DNA of 64,000 nucleotides from Hormiphora californensis (taxonomy: Eukaryota > Ctenophora > Tentaculata > Cydippida > Pleurobrachiidae): NCBI GenBank assembly GCA_020137815.1, contig CM035354.1, forward strand, positions 5,453,423 to 5,517,422. The letters run 5' to 3'. Below the pieces are notes generated by a model. The model worked only from the letters and a program-made list of their open reading frames with translations. It did not search any database and was not told the origin of the DNA. Below are positions 38,789 to 51,538 of the stretch, in pieces. Both the position numbers and the translations under genes were made by a program. Positions within the stretch are counted from its first letter, which is position 1. The number at the start of each line of letters is the position of its first letter.

Positions 38789-41700
38789 TCACCTCCTGTG
38801 CATATAAGCCTGATTGATATACGTTGGTAGTATTTTGTCTTCGAAATCCCTCTCTGTGAGTTCACTCAGGCTCAATTCACGGATGTTCTCTCCAGCTGGA
38901 CAATTTACATCTCGATAAGTGTCAAAACATGCCGCCATACTAAAAAATGAGTATCCGGCATTCGAATTTTCCACTCTATCGAGAACAGCCCACATATATT
39001 CCTGTATGACGTCGTCAGATAACCACTTATCCCGCACCCGTGATCTGTTGAATGGATCTGGATTCAATTGCAGAGCAAGTCTATTAAGGAAGCCATCCAA
39101 AGAATCTGCCAGGCCTGGAGTGATAATGGTCGAATACAAGATGTTTAGTTCCACCGATGTCATACCTTCCAAGTGAAAGTTAGCATTTCTTCCCCTTCTT
39201 GCCAGTGAGATGATTTCCTGTGTTTCATTGGTACCCGGGGCTTTCTGTGTTGTAGTGTTCGTTTTATTCTTTGTCTTAACCGCCTTGACTTTCTTCTTCG
39301 GACGACCACGTGGCTTATTGACAACATTATCCTTTACGACATTGGTGATTCCATCCTTGGCCTTAGCAACTGCTCCTTTGTTTACCCACCATTGCCGCTG
39401 TTCGAAGCTCTTGCCCACCTTAAATACAGAGGGAGGCGCTTGTGGCATGTAAACACTGTTGTTACTGATACGCACATACTCTTTGAGAGCAGAAACGTTA
39501 GCAATACCTTTCTTAGGGGAAAAGTTGATCAGGTGCAGCCCAGCTAGAGATCGAACTCTAGAAAGACAGACATACATCTGGCCAGGTGCGAAGAGTCGGT
39601 TACCAACATCCGTGAGCACAGTGTCTAGGGTAAGACCTTGTGCCTTATGTATAGTGATACTATAAGACAGGGTTATCGGGAACTGGGACCTAAAAAAGAA
39701 TCCCCCGCTGAAAACCATGATTTCCCTCCTGTCTCTCAAAATGTCTTGTACATCATCAATATCATCAAACTTGATAGAGATTTTGTGAACAATTTTAGAG
39801 ATAGGGTCGAGGTGAATCTTTACAATGGTACCCATGCTCCCGTTAACAAGGCCTTTCCCTAGATCGATATTGCGGCGAAGCATGACCCTCACATTTTCTC
39901 CTACAATAAGAAGCTGTTCCAGAGCTGCCGTGTTTCGCGAATCGTCTAGTTTATCAAGTTTCTTGATAGCCTGTTCGATCCGCTGCCGCTTTGAGGCGAT
40001 ACAAGGCTGGATGTCATCAATGGCAGGAATAGTCACTGTCTTTGAGACAGTGGACTCCAGCATTGCATCGTTGAACTCACCCACCATTGCTTTGGTGGGG
40101 AGCAAACAGACAGCTCTAGGGTCATGCTTCACAAGCTCCTTGTAATATTGGATAACCTCGATCTTGCACTTGTGTATATCATCTCTTTCCTTGAGTTGTA
40201 TAAGACGGGTTGATAGAAGTTTCACATCATCCCCTGTCATACCCCCAACTCTCAGTCGACCGAGCAACTCCTTCCACTCTTGTCCATTAGCAACTGTCAT
40301 TTTTTGCCGCTGATTGATGTTCAACTCTGCGTACTCAAATAGACGCCAAATATTCTGGGCGAACTGGACACCACCAGTTAGTTTTTGTATCTTCTCGGAA
40401 GATATTTCCTCGAAAGGATAGGCCGCTTGAACAGGCTGAAGCTGAAGAAGATCACCAAAGAGGATAACGCACCTTCCGCCAAAAGGTTGATTACCTCCAG
40501 GTTGACCTTTGAACAGCTCAGAAAGTCTTAGGCTGATATAAAACAAAAGTATATTTGATACCATTGAAATTTCATCGATAACGACACACTTCAGGTCAGA
40601 AAATACTTGCCTAGTCCTGTGAAGTTTGTCGCCTTGATATGATGTATATTTTGGTGTTTGACCGTGCTGAACGTTGAGTGAAAGTGCTGCATGACATGTG
40701 AAACCCCCAATTCCTAAAGCTGCAACTCCAGTTGGCGCCATCAGCAACAGGCCCATGTCCTTTTTGTGTACCTCACGCTGCACAAAACAGAATCCTGTCA
40801 GTGCAGTAATGAGGTACGTTTTGCCTGTTCCACCAAACCCAGACACATAAAGAAGAAGTTGTCCAGTGCAACCTTCTTCTTTACATGTCCCGTTGGTGTG
40901 TTCAGCTTCCATATGAAGCAGCCAACTGGTCACTTTGTTGTACACATCAAGTTGATCTTTATTGAGTGTAGCAACAAAGTTGTCGAGCTCTTGTTGTGTT
41001 TTGATACCACTTTGGCCTGTATTTTGTTGGTAATCATCAAGGATACCATCCATTCCAGGGTTGTTATCTGTCCCATCACTATCTTCATCTTCAGCATCAG
41101 TTTTTACAGCTGTAACTTTACCATTGTCATCACCTGCGTTGTCTCCTTTCACTGCTTCTTCCACTTTCGTCTGCATTTCTGATCTGGCCTTTTCAATATC
41201 CAGTCTTCTCGCCGAATAATGTCGTAAGTCTTCAAATTCAGGCACATTATTGTCGATACACCGAAAGAACTCCTCCTGGTAGGTTTTACTTTCCCCCAGT
41301 ATGTCTGATTCTTGTCGCCATGTTTTGTACAGCGATAGCATGCTATAATAAAACAGTTCAGGAGATTTCTTCACGTTGTGGTGGTGGTGATAAATGACGG
41401 GCTCTTTGTTTCGGACCTTCAACCTACAGATTTCTTTTCCCTTAACACGGAGAGGGGTGCCCATCGTACCGTAAACCCGTTCATACTTTGAAATGAATCT
41501 GAACAGATTTAGACTCTCATCCTTTTTCATCCTGTTAGGGTAAAAGTCGTGAACCCAGTCACGGTAGAATAACTCTGTCGACTCTTCATTCTTCTCCAGC
41601 TCCGAAACTTTCTTGAGTGTTCTTGACCGTTGTTCTGGCAATGTCGTGGGCACCCACACATACTTCTCCGAGCTAGACCACAACTCGCCGCCGGTAAGAA

Positions 41701-44700
41701 GCATGAGGTCGCATGCCTCGTTGGCACTCATCTCACGCTGCTTAAGAAATGTGTATGCGAACTTGATGTATTTCTGAAATGCTGATCCTGAAGTGTCTGC
41801 CATACTCGAAAAGTCACAGTTGATATTGCTTATTTCCCCTTTCAGCATATACTTAGTGACATAATCAGTTATCGAATACGAGTTTTCGGAAAGAAATTGG
41901 ATATCCATATTACCACCCCATAACAAGATACATGTCGGATTGTATGCATTGATGTTTCTTTCCTCGTGACTTCTTACCAAATCATACAGTCTCTTTCTAA
42001 ATTTGTTTCTTGCCCTGCCTATCAGACTTGATAGAACGTCCCTTAGGAGGAACTGTCTGGAACTGGGAAATGGAAACCCGAATCTGCATAGCAATGTAAA
42101 CCGGAGACTTGGAGACTTGACACTTCGAAGGCAATACTTTCTGCAAGCATGCATCTGGAACTTTTTTACAACTTCGTAGAGCTCGGGTTCTGCGTTCTTG
42201 TCTGGTAACCTACACGTAATGACCCTCTGGATAAATGTAGCTGCTTCTTCATCGGTACAATTGCCAAGTATGGGTGCGTTTTCTATCCACAGGAAACAAT
42301 GGAAATGGACAGTTCCCCTGCCTTGGTATTCATATCTGACGAAGTGTGACTTAACCTTGCCCAACGGCTGCCCATTAATAATAAATTCGAGGAGTGCTTG
42401 AAACTTTGTGTGAATAAAACGAGCGGTAAGTGCGGGCTCTTTGTTGAGAAGCTCACTGTCTGTCAGAGAATCAATATTGGGCAAATCTTTGTTCAAATCC
42501 CGAAGCATACCAATTAGTTCGGGCCAGGCATACTCAGCGGGACTGAAAGTAACGAAAAACGTCGGAGGGCCATACTTCTCCGTCTGTGCTCTCAGCTTAC
42601 TTTTTACGCTTGCCCAATACTGTTTCGTCCCAGGAACATCTCTAAGGCTTGTTGTAATCTTCCTCTTTATGCCATCATCATTGCTTTTGAGTTTTTGAAG
42701 TAACTCTCCAGACGACAGTTTATCAAGACCATGCACGTTTCTTAGTGCACAATACACACTCTGAGAAATCTTTCGACGCAACTGCTCCCCAGCCAGATAG
42801 AACACGTATTGTAAGTTTTGACGAAATCTCGAATCTCCAGAAAGTAATTTTGTTTTAGTATACTGTGCCGGGCCACACTTTAAACTTACAGGTCTTTTGT
42901 CATGGAGGGATCCTTGACCGTAACAGAAAAGTTCAGGGAATGACAGCAATTCGAGCCGTTCATCACTCGTCAGTAACGGTGTTGATTCTACTTTTAACAT
43001 TTCATAGAGGCTGTCTAGATTACTCTCCAAGAGAGCATCTAAGTTCATGAATGACATCTCCTCTATCCGGTTTTTGAAATCGTCTGGCTTCAACTTTTTA
43101 ATCAGTTTCCTTGCTTTTTCCGTAGTATCTGCATCAGCGCCAGCGTGAGATGATCCTGATGTATTGAGACTTGAAAAATCCGATATAACCACATCATCTT
43201 CTTTGATCTCGTTGTCAGGATCACTGCTTTGATCCACAGCAGTAGTACCACCACACACCAGTCTGCAACTCTGTTCGGAATCAACACTTGTACTGTCGAT
43301 CAATGACGGATTGGATGAACTCATAGTTGTATTAAAATCGTCTTCCCCACATACCACACACAAAAAGCAGTATGAGTTTAAATTATCCAAACGTAAGACA
43401 ACATCATCAAGCATGTGAGTCAAAAACGTGGTTTCCAAATAGTCAGGTTTGAAAATAAAGCCACCTTTTAATCGCCGGAGCTGTTTAATAACTTGGTCCA
43501 GTACCTTGGTGCAGTTTTCACCGCACACTGAATGCCTTATCCTCTTACTTTCCCATGTCACGCACAGTTTATGTAGCATATCTTTGTTCAAATCTTTGTC
43601 GAGTTTTTCACCAGTACATTTGTAATCTACCTGGTCTGCAAGTTCCTGCCACGATGAGTTGGAAGTTCTGGTCCAAGGTGCAATGTCCGGGTGCTGTTGA
43701 ACTAACTCAGGTGCGGAGATAGATTTCTCACATTTCATACACTGATCGCTCGAAGAAGACTCCATAAGGTCAATTAATCCACCGATGATAACTACAACAC
43801 GATCTGCTGTTGCTGCAATTTTTGAGTTCTTTGTTGTTAAAGGACTAACAGTTTTCTCGCCTTTACCTCGTTCGTCTGGTGTGTTATAAACACAATCGAC
43901 ACAAAGGTACTTTGATTCAACAAACAAGTCAATCATATTTGCTAACGTTTCACGTGCCTCGACTAACTCTTTGTACGTTGTAATATTTTCCTCTTGTAGG
44001 GCTTTGCTTCTCTTCACTTTCTTGGAAACGCTCAGGTGCCCATTGAATCCATGACACAGTCGACACAGCGTTGTTTTTTGTTCCAGTACGGTGTATGGTC
44101 GCTCAGCCTTTTTCAGCAACTCTTCAACTCTTTTGACTCGCTGGATCAGTGAATTTTGACTAAGGAGTACAGTCCCTAGTCTCAGAACATGAAGTCGTGT
44201 CAATAGGAGGTGATTGGCACAATGTTTACAAACCGTGTCATATCCTGAAAGGCGTCTTAGCGAATGAATGAATTTCCGTCCTAGCACCTCTTTAGTGTGC
44301 TCTGCATCTATTCCCCCTTGAGAAAGAAGCACTGGCTGTGTTTCCTCAGCAGATGTCTCGGACACAATTGTCAGCTGTGAGGGCTGTGTTTCCTCAGCAG
44401 ATGTCTCGGACACAATTGTCAGCTGTGAGGGCTGTGTTTCCTCAGCAGATGTCTCGGACACAATTGTCAGCTGTGAGGGCTGTGTTTCCTCAGCAGATGT
44501 CTCGGACACAATTGTCAGCTGTGAGGGCTGTGTTTCCTCAGCAGATGTCTCGGACACAATTGTCAGCTGTGACGGCTGTGTTTCCTCAGCAGATGTCTCG
44601 GACACAATTGTCAGCTGTGAGGGCTGTGTTTCCTCAGCAGATGTCTCGGATACAACTGTCAGCTGTGAGGGCTGTGTTTCCTCAGCAGATGTCTCGGACA

Positions 44701-47700
44701 CAATTGTCAGCTGTGAGGGCTGTGTTTCCTCAGCAGATGTCTCGGACACAACTGTCAGCTGAGAGGGCTGTGTTTCCTCAGCAGATGTCTCGGACACAAC
44801 TGTCAGCTGTGAGGGCTGTGTTTCCTCAGAAGATGTCTCGGACACAACTGTCAGCTGTGAGGGCTGTGTTTCCTCAGCAGATGTCTCGGACACAACTGTA
44901 AGCTGGGAGGGCTGTGTTTCCTCAGCAGATGTCTCGGACACAACTGTCAGCTGAGAAGGCTGTGTTTCCTCAGCAGATGTCTCGCTAACAACTGTCAGCT
45001 GTGAGGGCTGTGTTTCCTCGAAAGACATTTCTGACAAAATTGTGTAATCCGAAGAATTGCTCATACACTCATCAATTGTCAAAAATGATTCATCACTGTG
45101 CAAAGGAACGACATCTTTTTCTTCAGATTCAGACGAACTTTTTCCAAGTTCGCCAAGGAAATCAATCACGTCCTGACTTCCTACCACATTTGCCTGCGGC
45201 GACGGCTCTCCAATATCAAATTGAGGAAGTATCTCATCCGGGGTAGCAGGGAGCTTTACATCAGCATACTGGTCGTTGTTGTTCACAAACCATTCCAAAG
45301 CGCGATAAACCTTATTTACGTCCACCAAATGATGCCAAACGAACTTATCTTTGTTTGGTACGCCCAGAAGCTGGATCATCTTGTCTGGGTCAACAAGGGC
45401 ACCTGGCTTGAGATCGTTTAGCTGGGACACAGTATCTTCAAGAGGCATTGGTATATGGACGCAGAATCCTTTCATGGCCTTCATTTTCTCACTTCTTTTC
45501 AAGTGACCACCGGTTGGGCCAAGAACAACTGTACTCTGGAACATACTCACTCTCCGCAGAAGCATTTGCTCAAAAGTGTTCAGGTCCTTTAACTCTGGAG
45601 GACAGCATCCGGCATCAAGATTGTTTGCTACAGATGTACGTGGCATCTTCCCAAGATTGAGTGAGCTATGACAATACTTGCACATAACTTTCCCTACTAA
45701 AGTTGTGATTGGAGAATATCCTCGGCGTATGTGTTCAGGGCTGTTCAAGTATTCCAGCAATTTGACAAACTGTGACCCAGGCTGATTTACCTTTTTCATG
45801 CGTTTACTTAGAAGCACCAGCTCGTCTTCTTTTATCAAGATTCTACAAGAAATGCAGGTATCTTTATAAACGCTTGTGGTCTGAAAGTAATATTCCAGTG
45901 TCAGTTATCCGAACGGGGGGGGGGGGGGGGGGGTTGGGGAGGGGATTACTTCCCAGCTCCTAAATAGGACTGAGATGTATTACATTAAATAATGATTTCA
46001 TTTTATTACAAACTAGTATATCATTTTCATTTTTACATGCACATACCTTGGTTATAAAAGTGTCGTAATGTTTGCCGTACTTCTTTCGAACAGAACTGAC
46101 AGTAACTGGACCTTCGCTTGGCAGACGATCAAACGTGAGGGGCGGTGTTGGAAAAGAATACATCAAAAGCTTTAGAATGTATTCTAGGTCCCCTGTTACA
46201 CACGCAGTGTCCAAGTCGCATAAGAATCCATCCAGGTGCTTGAGAGATGCTACCTGTCTGAAAATTAAAACAAAGTGTTAGCATGCCTTAGCCTCGGTAG
46301 TATAAACCTAAATTGTGAGCGTAACTAGCCGATGAGTCAGACAATTGTAACCGGTCCCTGCGGGACCATTTACAATTATCTGCCTCATCTGCCATTCATT
46401 AAAATGAATTTACCTGTACACTTTTCTTGCATCCCGGTAGTGAACTGAAAGGTGCTGCATTGTAATGAAGGGACTGCCACATGATGTAGCTGGGTCGTGA
46501 CACTTCTCGGGATGATTTTGTTTTTCGGCATTGAGGATGTAAATATCCTTAAGAGGAGATACAGCATTCCCACTGGAGCACTTGGTGACAATGTGTAGAT
46601 ATTGCCTAGCTTTTTTATAATCTAGATCTTTCAACGTCTGCAGTTCTTTCAAGAATTCCTCCACCTGTCTGGGAGTTGCACCTGAAACAGGGGCAAGTAA
46701 AGGGGTCAAAATAAATTTAATTTGATATTACAGATTAGATATTGGATATTGGAAGTGTGTTGTACCTATACAGTTGTCGTCACAGAGTTGCTCGCCCCCA
46801 GTCTTGCCGCCCGTGTACTCTGCTCCATCCTTGAAGGAATATTTTGGGAAGTATGGTTCACTACCGGATGCATGGCATGCAATTCCCAGGATCTGGTTTC
46901 CAACCTAAAGAAGTATTAGGGTAGAATTGAAACTTCCAAATCAATATTTAAAGAACATCTAAGCATGAAAATGCACCGAAATGATACAACAGCTGTAATT
47001 TGGACGCATGAAAATGAATCTTCAGCTCGATTTCAGTTACCTTTTTTGTCTTTTTAAGCACATGCCTAGCCAGGATTTCTTCAGCTGTAGATTTTAACTT
47101 TGAGCTGCCAACACCAAACCATCGAACAAGAGAATCTCTCTGTGTTTTTACTCTGATTGCAAGATTATTTACAGCTTGCCGTCTTAGTTGGCGTGGAGTC
47201 TTTCCAACTCCGTCATCATTGGGGTTTAACAGCTTAATAATCTTCTTTACTGCGATATCAGTAGCTGGTTCAACACATTTCCGGATTACACTGATCAGAG
47301 AAACCTGGTAATTTAGCATGGTTTTTTGTTGCCTGTGGAACCGAGTTCTAAAAACTCCATTCATCCTGTCCCGAATGTTTTGAAAACTCGTTGAATTTGG
47401 TAGCCGCGGAGGAAATACTTTCTCCCTGTCTCGAAGAACAATCCGGCGATTACCAAAGAATCGTTTGCAAACAGCTCTGCTCAGTTTATGCTTTTTAATT
47501 GTTTCCAGGGCCTCCTTATTCTTAGGGTCGGATCGTATTCCAGTGAGATCGAAGGTTGTTTGTCCAGCACTTAACTTTTTCGACATCCTCTTCTTATAAG
47601 CAGCTGCATTCTCACATGTTTTCCTTGCAGTAATTTTAGTCCTCAATTCTGCGTTTTTCATTGCTCTCCTTACCGTGAAGCTGCGACGAATTTTTTCTGA

Positions 47701-50700
47701 CTGAGCATGGGCTGCGTTTCCCTTTTTGTCTTTGTACTTTTTCCTCAGCTGTTGAAGTAAACTTTTTGACTTATCTGCATTCAACCACTCTTTCATTCTC
47801 TGCTTCCCTAATTCAGACGATTTGAACTTTTTATCTGCAGTACTCTGTATTTCCTTTCCCCTCGATGAACGTCTGTAATTTTGCTTGGCTTTTGCAACAC
47901 CATCTGAGCTATAATACCTTCGATTTGCAGCACTCAGGGATCGTTTCCCTTGTTGTGAGCTAAAGTACCTCTGTTGAGCAGCACTCAGGGATCTTTTCCC
48001 TTGTTGTGAGCTAAAGTACCTCTGTTGAGCAGCACTCAGGGATCTTTTCCCTTGTTGTGAGCTAAAGTACCTCTGATGAGCAGCACGGTCAGATTTTTTC
48101 CCTTGTTGTGAGCTAAAGTACCTCTGATGAGCAGCACGGTCAGATTTTTTCCCTTGTTGTGAGCTAAAGTACCTCTGATGAGCAGCACTGTCGGATTTTT
48201 TCCCTTGTTGTGAGCTAAAGTACCTCAGATGAGCAGCACTGTCGGATTTTTTCCCACGATCTGAACTCGCCCACTTTTTCTTCGCAGCTTTAGTAGCATC
48301 TATTCCCTTACCAGTGCTGTATCTTTTGTTCCTCGCCGCTCGCTTACGTCGTGGAGTGAGTAAGCTATCAGTATCATAACAAGGACTTGTTCTTCGTAGA
48401 GATCCATTTTCCTCATCTGTTTCATTTTGTTCATTGCTGATTACCATACGTGTCGTGACAACTTGTGACCTCAAACTCCTGGTTCTTTTCATAGGTGTCT
48501 CTGGCAGTGGCACGGTCACATGTTCATCGACTAACCCCTCACTACTTTTAAATTTCTTCTCCCACTTTTTCATTGATGGAGTCAGCAGTAGTGATTCGTC
48601 GTCCAAAACCTCAGATGTACGTTTCCGGGGACTTCTAGTTCTTGGCGTCTCTGGCACGGTCACATATTCATCGACCAACCCCTCACTACTTTTAAATTTC
48701 TTCTCCTCCTTCGTCATTGATGGAGTGAGCAGTAGTGATTCGTCGTCCAAAACCTCAGATGTACGTTTCCGAGAATTTTTGGGAGACTCTGGTTCCTGTT
48801 CAATTAGTGGTTTTTCTCTATCGCCAGTCTTATCAGTTGAGCTCTTTGATTTGAATCTTCTACCTATTCCAGATTTTTTTCTTTTCCTTCCCTGGTGAAA
48901 TAGATTGGTGTTACATATTACATAACCAATAACTTCCTAATCACTAATAATACAATTAGTTTTTGTTTGTGTGCGATATGACTTATGAGCGGTATATAAG
49001 CGCAGAATATTATTGTTAACATTGTGGATATTGCACTATACAGCTGCAGACATCACCCAATCACTTCATACAAACACATCACCCACACACATAAGCAACC
49101 GTGTACGGTAGGTGATTGATCATCAGCTTTATAACAGCACGAGAGAGCCGTGCCTATCATGTCACTAGTATTATGAAGGGATCTGAAGGTCATGATAACA
49201 AGTAGTATGATTTACAATTGCATTATGAATCACGACGTCATACTACTTGTTACTATTTTTATTATTATTATTGTTATTATATCGATATGACTTTAGACAC
49301 GATTTTTGATTGTATTACCTTTGGTGCGCCTCCAGTGAGGGTATACTTCTGATGTCCAAATAGTTGGGATTCATTATTGTCAGGATCCTGAAAATATTAT
49401 TTAACTTAGAAAGTGAATAAGTAGGTATTTAAAACCTAAAAATGAATTTTTTCAAGTATGTATGTTAATGTATTACTACAAACCTACATTTGTATTTTCA
49501 ATGTAAATCTCGAATTTACATTCTCCTTGGCATGTGCACGAGTTGTCGTACTCCCTTCTGAGTGCTTGATAAGGAACACTGCCAACATTTGTTTTACTAA
49601 TGGGTTGTTTTTTCTTTACAAAATCAACCCTCCTCAAAGCCAATGCCTGAAATTAGGAGTGTTTTAAATTGCGAGTATGAATGAAATTCAATATATCCCA
49701 ACAATTACATGTAGCTACTATTTAAACATTAAGAGCTTCAACTTACACGAGTATTATCCTTTTTAAGTGTATTGCATCCTGTTTTCCTATCCTTCAGTAG
49801 TACAATTTGAACATGACGGTGAATAACGTTGAGTTGAACTTCAAAGTCGACCGCGACCTTCTCAACATCCACCGAGATCCACCGTCTCATTCCAGTATAC
49901 TGTCCGCCCTTCTGTAGGATTTGGGATTTTGTAACACGTTAAATTATTGATCAGTTTGGTTAATTATAAAATGGTTGCAAGCTATAGATATATAATTCCC
50001 ATTCTTACCTTACTGAAGTTCCAAGTGGGCCTCTTTGTTAGAGGAAGTCGATATGTCTCTTTAGGGGTATCAGGTACAGCTGTAGGGACATGTACCAGCT
50101 TTTCAGGAGCAGTAGGAATGGCTTTTATAGAGACCGGTACCAGCTTCTCAGGTGTGGGAGGAACAGCTGTAGGGACATGTACCAGCTTTTCAGGAGCAGT
50201 AGGAACAGCTGAATGAACACGTGCCACCTTTAGAGGAGCAGCAGGAGCAGCTAGAGGGATCTGTATTACCTTTGTGGTATCAGGGATAGAAAACGGGACC
50301 TGTACCAGCTTCTCAGGGACTGCAGGTACAGAAAAAGGGACATGTGTCAAATTTTTAGGAGTAGTAGTACCTGCTGAATGAACACGTGCCACCTTTAGAG
50401 GAGCAGCAGGAGCAGCTAGAGGGATCTGTATTACCTTTGTGGTATCAGGGATAGAAAACGGGACCTGTACCAGCTTCTCAGGGACTGCAGGTACAGAAAA
50501 AGGGACATGTGTCAACTTTTTAGGAGTAGCAGGAACAGCTGTAGGGACATGTGAAATCTTTTCAGGAGCAGTAGGAACGGCTTTCATAGGGACATGTACC
50601 AGCTTCTCAGGTGTGACAGGAGCAGCTGTAGGGACGTGTACCACCTTCTCAGGTGTGACAGGAGCAGCTGTAGGGACGTGTACCACCTTCTCAGATGTGA

Positions 50701-51538
50701 CAGGAGCAGCTGTAGGGACGTGTACCACCTTCTCAGGTGTGACAGGAGCAGCTGTAGGGACGTGTACCACCTTCTCAGGTGTGACAGGAGCAGCTGTAGG
50801 GACGTGTACCAGCTCTTCAGGTGTGGCAGGAGCAGCTGAAGAGAAATTTGTCTTCTTTTTAGGGGCAGGAGGTACAGCTGGACGTGCACTCAACTGGCTG
50901 AAAGATCGAAGTCCCCACATCAGACTGGACTCTGCTCCCGAGTCATGAAACGTCAGATCGACTCCCTTAATGCAGTATCGAAGGAAAGAGTACCCCGCTA
51001 AAGACAAGTGGAGGCCATCTCTCCGTGATATGTAGTGTTTGTAGGAGAAATATTCTTTTCCCATACCTGGTAGGAAATGTACGCCCTCCAAGCAGGCAAT
51101 TAAGGTGCTTAAAAGGGCATTGAAGTGGGCAGCGTGCTCAGCATGCTGTTTCCTAGGAAGAATAGGTATACAAAAGATATTGGCTTTCGGAAACTTGTGC
51201 TTTGCAACGTCAAGGAGAATACTGTAAGCAGCCAGCATTGAGTCAAAGTTAGGAGAAGGCTCGAGGTCATTCGTCCCAACAAGTATAAACATGCTGTCAA
51301 GAGCAGCATCACCCGATATAACAGTGCCTTTCAGAGCATTTGCAACATGATTTATCTTCTTTCCGGGAAACGGGTGCACACGCAAGGATTTAAAAGAAGT
51401 GGAGAAATTTCTATCTTCATGATATTTATCATTAGGCTGCACATACCTGATCATAGAATCCCCAATAACCATGACGGAGCGGGGAGAATAGGGGTACGTA
51501 GTTGCCTCAGTAATACATCTGCCAGTAGAGTACCGCAT
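38309..51538 (-). CDS. Giant Helitron-like protein: SGNH hydrolase - basic repeats - DUF6570-like - HUH Rep - PIF1 helicase - (TGA) - Ulp1 protease
   Basis: Nine minus-strand exons join with matching phases: 50009-51538, 49747-49911, 49488-49646, 49319-49387, 47041-48891, 46766-46904, 46414-46681, 46047-46257 and 38309-45880. They encode about 3827 residues to an in-frame TGA (38789-38791), then 159 more codons. In order these are: an SGNH/GDSL hydrolase (VMVIGDSMIRY, LVGTNDL, DGLHLSLAGY); 15-residue Pro/Thr repeats; a basic region with 16-residue RYFSSQQGKK repeats, as in many Helitron proteins; a CxxC/DUF6570-like region (CISC, CKYCHSSL); and fifteen 16-residue ETSAEETQPSQL repeats. The Rep domain follows (FFVTFSPAEYAWPEL, GTVHFHCFLW, DYVTKYMLKG with two Tyr). 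A PIF1 helicase then has GFGGTGKT, VVIDEISMV, GDLLQLQPV, TIHKAQGLT and MYVCLSRVRSL. A C48 protease carries DHW, FDSG and NPFDCG. Expected activity is rolling-circle transposition. Element ends are not identified. Confidence 0.85.
44330..45012. repeat. 48-bp coding tandem repeat (16 residues x about 15)
   Basis: Near-identical units encode SETSAEETQPSQLTVV or ...TIV on the minus strand. Because 48 is a multiple of three the frame is kept. Low divergence points to recent expansion. Confidence 0.95.
47930..48260. repeat. 48-bp coding tandem repeat (16 residues x 7)
   Basis: Minus-strand units encode AAHQRYFSSQQGKKSD and variants, rich in Lys/Ser with a conserved YFSSQQGK core. They belong to the basic region before the DUF6570-like part. 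Confidence 0.95.
50046..50870. repeat. 45-bp coding tandem repeats (15 residues), Pro/Thr/Val-rich
   Basis: Minus-strand units encode VPTAAPVTPEKVVH and variants, forming a likely extended linker after the SGNH domain. A higher-order duplication of about 180 bp is visible (50220-50380 and 50400-50530 share the IPLAAPAAPLKVARVHSA block). Confidence 0.95.

Noticed and set aside
44338-44901. 187-codon plus-strand repeat protein (FPQQMSRTQLSAVRAV units)
   Set aside because: It is the antisense shadow of the 48-bp coding array in the giant gene, whose frame is fixed by Rep and helicase motifs on the minus strand.
46339-46375. Possible tRNA-like or attachment-site hairpin (ggtccctgcgggacc)
   Set aside because: Only a short stem and no cloverleaf or conserved tRNA boxes. 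It lies within an intron of the giant gene.
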